Assembly (NCBI GenBank): GCA_001724265.1
Contig: MEDY01000124.1
Location: 1-64,000 of the forward strand
Direction of reading: 5' to 3'
From: Rhizaria sp. SCN 62-66
Taxonomy: Eukaryota > Rhizaria, unplaced
DNA length: 64,000 bases
The notes beneath the pieces are model-generated. The model was not told the origin of the DNA. It saw only the letters and a program-made list of their open reading frames with translations, and ran no database searches. The first letter of the stretch is position 1. Every line of letters starts with the position of its first letter. Below are positions 60,301 to 64,000 of this stretch, one piece after another. The position numbers and the translations under genes were made by a program.

Positions 60301-63300
60301 GGGCCAGCACACGACCACGGCGGCGAACCTGTACCGCCTGCCGTCGGGCGCCGCCATCGTCGACACGCCCGGCTCGCAGGGCTTCCTCCCCGACCTGCTC
60401 AATGCAGGCATGCTCGGCGTCCCCGGCGGGGCCGCGGGTGGCGAGGCCGCGGCCAGCACGCTGCAGCCCGGCGCGCCCGCCACCGCAGGCTCCGTGTCCA
60501 TGGCGGGTCCTGCGAGCTCGGCGCTAGTCGACGCGCAGGCGCTCGTGGCCTCAGTGGCCGGTTTGGGCAGGCTCTTCCCGGAGATCTCCCGCGCGAGCGC
60601 CTTCTGCCGCCTGGGCAACAAGTGTACGCACGTGCGCGAACCGGGCTGCGCGGTGAAGGAGCTCGTTGGCGTCGGCGCGGACCACAAGGCCGTGACGGTG
60701 TTCGACCTCTACCGCATGGACAAGCAGAGCAACGTATACGTGGCCAAGTTCTGGCAGGACCTCCGGTCGGGCGCGCTGCGGCCGCTGGCGTCGCTGGCGT
60801 CGCCGGACCCCGTGCTGGTGTTCGCCGCCAAGTGGTACCGCGACTGGGACGCCGGGCTGGCCTCGTCGCCGGCGCACAAGCCGCTCGACACGCACTCGCC
60901 CGCCGAGCTCAAGGTCATGGGTCAGCTTGCCGCCGCGACCGAGGCCGGCCGCAAGCTGGGCTCCGCGGCCAACCCCGGCTCGGACAAGCGCGGCGCGCGC
61001 GGCGACGTGGCCCCGCCGCGCGCGGCCGCCGCGATGCGCACCGCGCCCGTCGAGGCGGACTCGGAGCAGGCCATGGCGCTGGCGGGCGTCCCGCTGGGCG
61101 CTAGCGCCGAGGACGCGATGTTCGCCAAGGACGACGAGAAGATCCTCACGGAGCAGATGTCGCCGTCCCCGCAGCGCTTCGCGCAGGCCGCCGCGGCCGA
61201 CGCCGCCGACGCGGCCGCTGCGGCTGGCAAGCCGGATCCCTACGAGGGCTCGAGTCTGCGCAGCCGGCTGCTGGACGAGTCGGTGCTGGCGGCGCAGCGC
61301 GGGGACGCGCCGGGCGCCGACGCGCAGGACAAGGCGGCGCCCCCGCTGGGCGTGACGTCGCCAGAAGTGGTGCGCGAGCTGCTCGAGCGGCGCGCGCGGC
61401 GCGTGGCGCGCGATGTCGCCGAGATGGAGTTCGACCGCGACCTGTCCGCCGCGGAGGCCGCGCTGGACCGCATCGAGCGCGCCGAGGAGCGCAAGAAGCG
61501 CGCCGCGGTGCGGTCTACGGCCGGCATCCGCGGCGATCGCGATATCGAGGCCGATGAGGCTCTGGCCGAGGCCGAGGCCGAGGCCGAGGCGGAGGCGGAG
61601 GCTGCGGCGAAGTCAAAGGCACACGGTGGCGAGGTCGAGGCGTCCGAGGAGCAGCCGCCCAAGTCGTCGATGGCGCGCCTGTTCGCGGACATGGGCCGCG
61701 CGCCGTCGACGCTGGTGCGCATGCCGGGCATTCCCGCCAAGTACTACGCGCAGCAGCGCGAGGCGCAGGCCGCCGTTGACATCATGAACTCGAACCTCAA
61801 CGGCGATCATGATGACGCAGACGGTGGCGATTCCCTGTCGCCGAGCGGCGGCCGGCGCATCACCCCGGAGGCCACTGCCGAGGTCGCGTACGCGGCGCGC
61901 CGCAGCCCGGCTGCCGCCGCCGCCGCGGGCGTGTCCGTCGACCGCATGCGACTCGCGGACCGCGCCGCCGACGGCCGCGTCGTCGTGCGGCCCGTGCACA
62001 GCAAGTTCGACCGCCTGCTTTGGGAGAAGCTCTGGGCCGCGGCCGCCAGCGGCGCCAAGCCCGGCAAGCAGGCCGGCAGCAACACTATAGCCGTGCTCGC
62101 CCCCGCCAACACCTCCCCGACACGCGACGCCGACGCGGCCGCCGACTCCGCCGCGTCTGCCGGCAGCCGCGGCGGCGCGCTGGACGCGGCAGCGGAGCTC
62201 GGCTTTAGCGCCACGGGCCGCATGATGCGCGCGATGGACCGCGCGCGCCAACGCGCCTCCGAGGCCGGCGGCGACGGCGCGGACGCCGGCGTCGTCGTCG
62301 CGGGGGTGAGCCTCGACGCCTATCTGGCGGGCAAGCGCGCCGCCGACGGCGAGACGGTCGTGCTGCCATCACTCGCCGCCCTCGCGCGCGCGGGCTACGC
62401 CACCGCCGCGGACACCGCCGCAGACGGCGGCGCGGCCAAGCCCGGCAAGGGCAAGAGCACGCCGCTGTCGGCGCTGCCCATCGCGGACCCGGACGACGAC
62501 GACTTCGACGCCAACTTCACTGCCGGCGGCCGCGGGCGCACCAAGCGCGAGCGCCGCCTGGCCGCGCAGCAGGCGCAGCGCGACCAGCGCATGCGCGCGC
62601 TGCGCGCAGAGCTCGACCGCGTAGCCGCTGACGTCGAGGCCCAGCCTGCGCCCGTGACTCCCGCGGCTGCTGCGGCTGAGCCGGTGTCCGCGCCGCGCGC
62701 GGTGACCAAGACGTTCACGCCCTCGGCGACCGCTGCGCTGCGCGCGACGGTCGCTGGCGTTGTCCCGCTGCGCCCGCCAACTGCACTGCCAACCACGCAC
62801 GCGCTGCCCGTCACGCTGCACGCAGCGCTGCCGGCACTGGGCGGGCTCAAGCTGCCGACGGCGATGCGCCTGCCCTCGGCGGCTGCACTCCCCGTCGTCG
62901 TTGCCGCCGCCGCGCCGCCGAAGCCCACTGCGGGCGCTGCGGCGGTGAAGGTCGGCGAGTTCGAGGTGGAGGAGAGCGAGACGGAAATGCACGACGAGTC
63001 CCCCTTCTGGCGGATGCCGCGCGTCGCGCCGCTCCAACCCCACCTCAAGCGCGCCCCCGCCCCCGCCGCGGTCGCCACGGAGATCGGGCGCGAGAGCGAG
63101 CGCGATATGAGTGGCGTGCACATCTTCGACTACACGTCAGAGTCTGCGACGAACGCGGACGAGGACGCTGCGGCGCAGAGTAAGGCCGAGCTGAGCATGT
63201 TGAGCGGCCAGCGCGTGCCCGCCGGCGCAGCGCGCGGCCTGATGATTGCGCCCTCGCGCTACGAGAGCTACGTGCGGTTGCGCGGGATCCTCGCGGCGAC

Positions 63301-63865
63301 GACGGAGGCCCTGCGCACGCGCGGCCGGTCCAGCGCTAGCAAGAAGTTAGCCCGCGTGGAGCTGGAGACGGCGGCGGAGCGCGAGAAGGCCGAGATGAAG
63401 AAGTACAAGAAGGTTGCGCTCGCGCGCGCGCTGCGGCACGATAGCCGTGCGTTTGACGCGCTGGTCAAGCAGCAGGCCGCCAAGGAAAACGAGCTGCTGG
63501 GCGAGGGCTTCGACGCGACCGAGACGGTGCGCGCGCGCCTCGCAGTGACGCTGCACAACAGCGGCCAGGCTGTCGGCGCGAGCGCGAAGCAGGTCCGCGA
63601 CAGCGCCAAGAAGGGCCGCAGCGACAAGGTGATGACCGCGGAGCTCCGCACGAGCAGCAGCGGCAACGGCGGCGGCAGCGGCGGCGGCGATGGGGAGAGC
63701 TTCGGCATGGACGGCCACGATGACGCGGAGAAGGTGATGCGCGCGCACACGTACGAGGGCTCGGCTGAGGCCAACGAGGCGCGGGTGAAGCTTGGCGAGC
63801 GCGTGACGGGCATGGTCGGGCAGCGCGCGAATGCGACTGTTAAGTCGCTGCGTGAGAGCAAGTAA
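54371..63865 (+). CDS. Giant RsgA/YjeQ-type circularly permuted GTPase, probably mitochondrial
   Basis: Single exon, 3164 residues, stop TAA, against about 350 for bacterial RsgA. RsgA GTPases act late in small-subunit assembly. The N-terminus (MQHRARHLAGALRAAVPAAP) resembles a mitochondrial leader. The RsgA core is intact at about residues 1493-2130: an OB fold (GRVVGAHGARVLVEQVG ... CTKSRHMQLLCGDYVLFDP), then the permuted G motifs G4 NKVD (1798-1801), G5 TSATTGQG, G1 GPSGAGKSS (1948-1956), a switch I segment SGQGQHTTT, and G3 DTPG (1998-2001). A zinc knuckle follows, C2079-x5-C2085-x-H2087-x5-C2093, in the family form. Within the core are acidic and Ala-rich inserts. The 1490-residue N-terminal and 1000-residue C-terminal regions are largely Ala/Asp-rich; some parts look folded (LRRANELYKQLAFVQQTKRT, NPTLYYWRKFLANIPRS). 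No other domain recognised. Confidence 0.9.
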   Translation: MQHRARHLAGALRAAVPAAPALPSSALQSPALASTAGQSRAMSSSSSSSFSSSSSGRGASPRKGSSARMPPTSSADIAQRQFRRPETSVLGRSGGSLNSTTPAEPEGAGESEEEADPALALVQRYLAAGDVAGAEAALAMAVRSTEDRLGLDYVGGAGTPATDAKANTNVHHSLQQQQKQTAKPAKPATTKLSQTAAGANAAKPPVTLTSLMQAAQRAERRGGALAAPVPTQAQLRAEHAAQGERLARGEDFAREQTLHFAALGQRAAMGTEEALRAAARRRAGLPAEEDVDDDIDDDVDDEVDYDENDDVEDGAYDSDGRAGSGSGYDSALDSGADAELGSGVDSAAESGGLMSGYDSDARAADSEVLTRIAEAGRAGRLGKDAEWFDPRRPDALARKREKDAAATANTSASAARRGEVEEDDDVDADASGRESWFDSAMQAASGTEGEQQRSQQQQREQSDAEWQAHARAAMWHKAGSPPSQSPAHPAQLSRPEQAAAAVAATARATGTTVTAPPGEPAFAWPPPRRSLGLSRLMASARPLPSTASAVSGAEGTGASGAGSMSGVAALRQLPTAAARAGVRGATAALEAAMADMAAELAAARTAAAAAAAEAAATGAPAAAPSTAAIARAHAVAAALTELCAGLVADGAADSGLPPPRRAAAAAAGLSLDPAELVREFQAHRGARLEHEVALGADTDGDNGGESVAATVEAVRAPALSAPALPFEPFAPSFARSDSAAALTASAVAAAAPTPRAALLAMSPAAAASALRDDPALLTMLRMLDTAAANEALGAAKGKGARSDKDAAAAAGTQVAVLRALRSVLPATFSRVVATMGARGGRAMARMMQASESAAAAAARRGAAAPDAAAAAKEGARATAALASELRNIAASEGATGAQLPPEVARALGVATPDAEVSPSLTGDSQAHAQTLESDEAAAVRRVAALMATDRDGIVVDLATEERRLALMAVEGLSPAAAAARAINDVHGADSASAADASADGGEVVDEYGVTKEQRQLQAALVQYENMLRRRVMLLEAEKEAQATGAPLIDDLRTLASRIAAVRADVKDRPEDSSLLRRANELYKQLAFVQQTKRTNPTLYYWRKFLANIPRSARADAMAAHELPNNPIAWAIETGEQEAARRAALAAGVPDEESAARQDETDKPRLTPEIVKDALTRLVRLRRDTAALEARIERSVAAGDAAAKLAKREGRPPARAQRESGGTSAAEVELTEHMRFLWSLRADCELATAAIERDTRAEQRALRMREVQRELKLLAGSQVTDAERRVDELQELTRTAMLGRKALRFNVTELAEERDEAAMHGGHVEALVAPSKFRQRANKTVAAGAAGATVAFVDPLLALALAGDDPAAAAAATAGQADAFGSTAGRAMPGSVQEALQLQARAVLASPTAAAASAETAAAAAAAASALPRSEVAHLKAQEALARAAEAEARRTVITAAAQEHILRAAQQEQQAGAPTTAARAKLTLREVAPAAARLLFGRVVGAHGARVLVEQVGTRAYAKHAMYYAGTPVERLLRAVAPRAEDEGEEAAAAAEAVARALDLPGATAAARNADNDGEMAAADAVLGNRLKTSQPTNDADAEADAVAEALEQGASAGAVKAGRRWEAAQRRNNNNIKSQTADAENDEDVDDDNDEELDTDADSATESAVSTYKAGARPLWQCTKSRHMQLLCGDYVLFDPHAARAWSQSAATTAAAVTALGAAADGVVKVVFKRLNELKRGLAVKKRGTVLSQPASSMAANADHVVVLCAAEGQPPLSPFLLDRFIAIGQQANVPVTIVYNKVDLLDTVAAAAEDFEREQARARLLREKKVKNHKLRRQMQREDADADVAVEDDAQLENDGEEEEEWDEEQWEAAEAEDAAQRRLARWVRKRGKESTNGRRTAYLPAEVDALLAAYEQLGHRVIRTSATTGQGVDELRGVLDRFHTSLLLGPSGAGKSSLLNLLLPDTQLRVNRLTVSGQGQHTTTAANLYRLPSGAAIVDTPGSQGFLPDLLNAGMLGVPGGAAGGEAAASTLQPGAPATAGSVSMAGPASSALVDAQALVASVAGLGRLFPEISRASAFCRLGNKCTHVREPGCAVKELVGVGADHKAVTVFDLYRMDKQSNVYVAKFWQDLRSGALRPLASLASPDPVLVFAAKWYRDWDAGLASSPAHKPLDTHSPAELKVMGQLAAATEAGRKLGSAANPGSDKRGARGDVAPPRAAAAMRTAPVEADSEQAMALAGVPLGASAEDAMFAKDDEKILTEQMSPSPQRFAQAAAADAADAAAAAGKPDPYEGSSLRSRLLDESVLAAQRGDAPGADAQDKAAPPLGVTSPEVVRELLERRARRVARDVAEMEFDRDLSAAEAALDRIERAEERKKRAAVRSTAGIRGDRDIEADEALAEAEAEAEAEAEAAAKSKAHGGEVEASEEQPPKSSMARLFADMGRAPSTLVRMPGIPAKYYAQQREAQAAVDIMNSNLNGDHDDADGGDSLSPSGGRRITPEATAEVAYAARRSPAAAAAAGVSVDRMRLADRAADGRVVVRPVHSKFDRLLWEKLWAAAASGAKPGKQAGSNTIAVLAPANTSPTRDADAAADSAASAGSRGGALDAAAELGFSATGRMMRAMDRARQRASEAGGDGADAGVVVAGVSLDAYLAGKRAADGETVVLPSLAALARAGYATAADTAADGGAAKPGKGKSTPLSALPIADPDDDDFDANFTAGGRGRTKRERRLAAQQAQRDQRMRALRAELDRVAADVEAQPAPVTPAAAAAEPVSAPRAVTKTFTPSATAALRATVAGVVPLRPPTALPTTHALPVTLHAALPALGGLKLPTAMRLPSAAALPVVVAAAAPPKPTAGAAAVKVGEFEVEESETEMHDESPFWRMPRVAPLQPHLKRAPAPAAVATEIGRESERDMSGVHIFDYTSESATNADEDAAAQSKAELSMLSGQRVPAGAARGLMIAPSRYESYVRLRGILAATTEALRTRGRSSASKKLARVELETAAEREKAEMKKYKKVALARALRHDSRAFDALVKQQAAKENELLGEGFDATETVRARLAVTLHNSGQAVGASAKQVRDSAKKGRSDKVMTAELRTSSSGNGGGSGGGDGESFGMDGHDDAEKVMRAHTYEGSAEANEARVKLGERVTGMVGQRANATVKSLRESK

Positions 63866-64000
63866 GCAAGTAAGCAAGCGAGCAAGCAATGAATGATGCA
63901 TGTGAGTGATCACACGCCTGACTGGTAACCAAAGCCACATGCTCACGCGACGACATGCTGTTTGGCGACAATTAAACGCACGTATTTATTATAACTATTC
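63866..64000. other. 3' flank of the RsgA gene
   Basis: Begins with a short direct repeat of GCAAGTAA/GCAAGCGA-type units around the stop (63858-63888), giving a second in-frame stop (TGA) eight codons after the TAA. ATTAAA at 63971 is a possible poly(A) signal. The window ends here. Confidence 0.5.

Overview
This window reads as nuclear DNA from a unicellular eukaryote, probably a free-living or parasitic protist that I cannot place in a lineage. The evidence is spliceosomal introns (11 inferred, mostly GTACGT...CACAG, 97-304 nt), mitochondrial proteins with N-terminal targeting leaders, APC/C and ribosome-biogenesis proteins, and a sharp drop from very GC-rich, Ala/Ser/Gln-rich coding sequence to AT-rich spacers.

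I call 17 protein genes. On the strands they run + - + - + - ... from left to right with no exception, so each of the 16 spacers is either divergent (8, about 290-700 bp) or convergent (8, about 320-660 bp). In order: (1) a Gln/Ala-rich coiled-coil protein; (2) APC2; (3) a single-span membrane protein with LEA/DUF3712-like domains; (4) a coiled-coil protein with hydrophobic segments; (5) a tandem-RING protein; (6) NOP14; (7) a REI1/ZNF622-type pre-60S factor; (8) a 2-oxoglutarate/Fe(II)-oxygenase-like protein; (9) bacterial-type, probably mitochondrial, aspartyl-tRNA synthetase; (10) a long Gln-rich unknown; (11) a four-exon Ala/Gln-rich unknown with a degenerate EF-hand; (12) a VOC/glyoxalase-fold enzyme; (13) a small unknown with a duplicated motif; (14) a small type I membrane protein; (15) an unknown Tyr/Pro-rich protein; (16) a mitochondrial carrier; (17) a 3164-residue protein around a circularly permuted RsgA-type GTPase.

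The most important observation is that TAG appears to be a sense codon, most likely glutamine. Four genes (1, 4, 8, 10) are open over kilobases except for 14 in-frame TAGs, with no in-frame TAA or TGA until the end. None of the 17 genes is assigned a TAG terminus (11 TGA, 6 TAA). Many of the internal TAGs sit in Gln-rich stretches, and in gene 8 they lie between catalytic-motif segments of one enzyme domain. The strict strand alternation is the second unusual feature.

Functional themes: gene pairs sharing a divergent spacer include NOP14 with the REI1-like gene (small- and large-subunit biogenesis, with GATGAG cores between them) and the mitochondrial carrier with the RsgA GTPase. No tRNA, rRNA, transposon or CRISPR was recognised.
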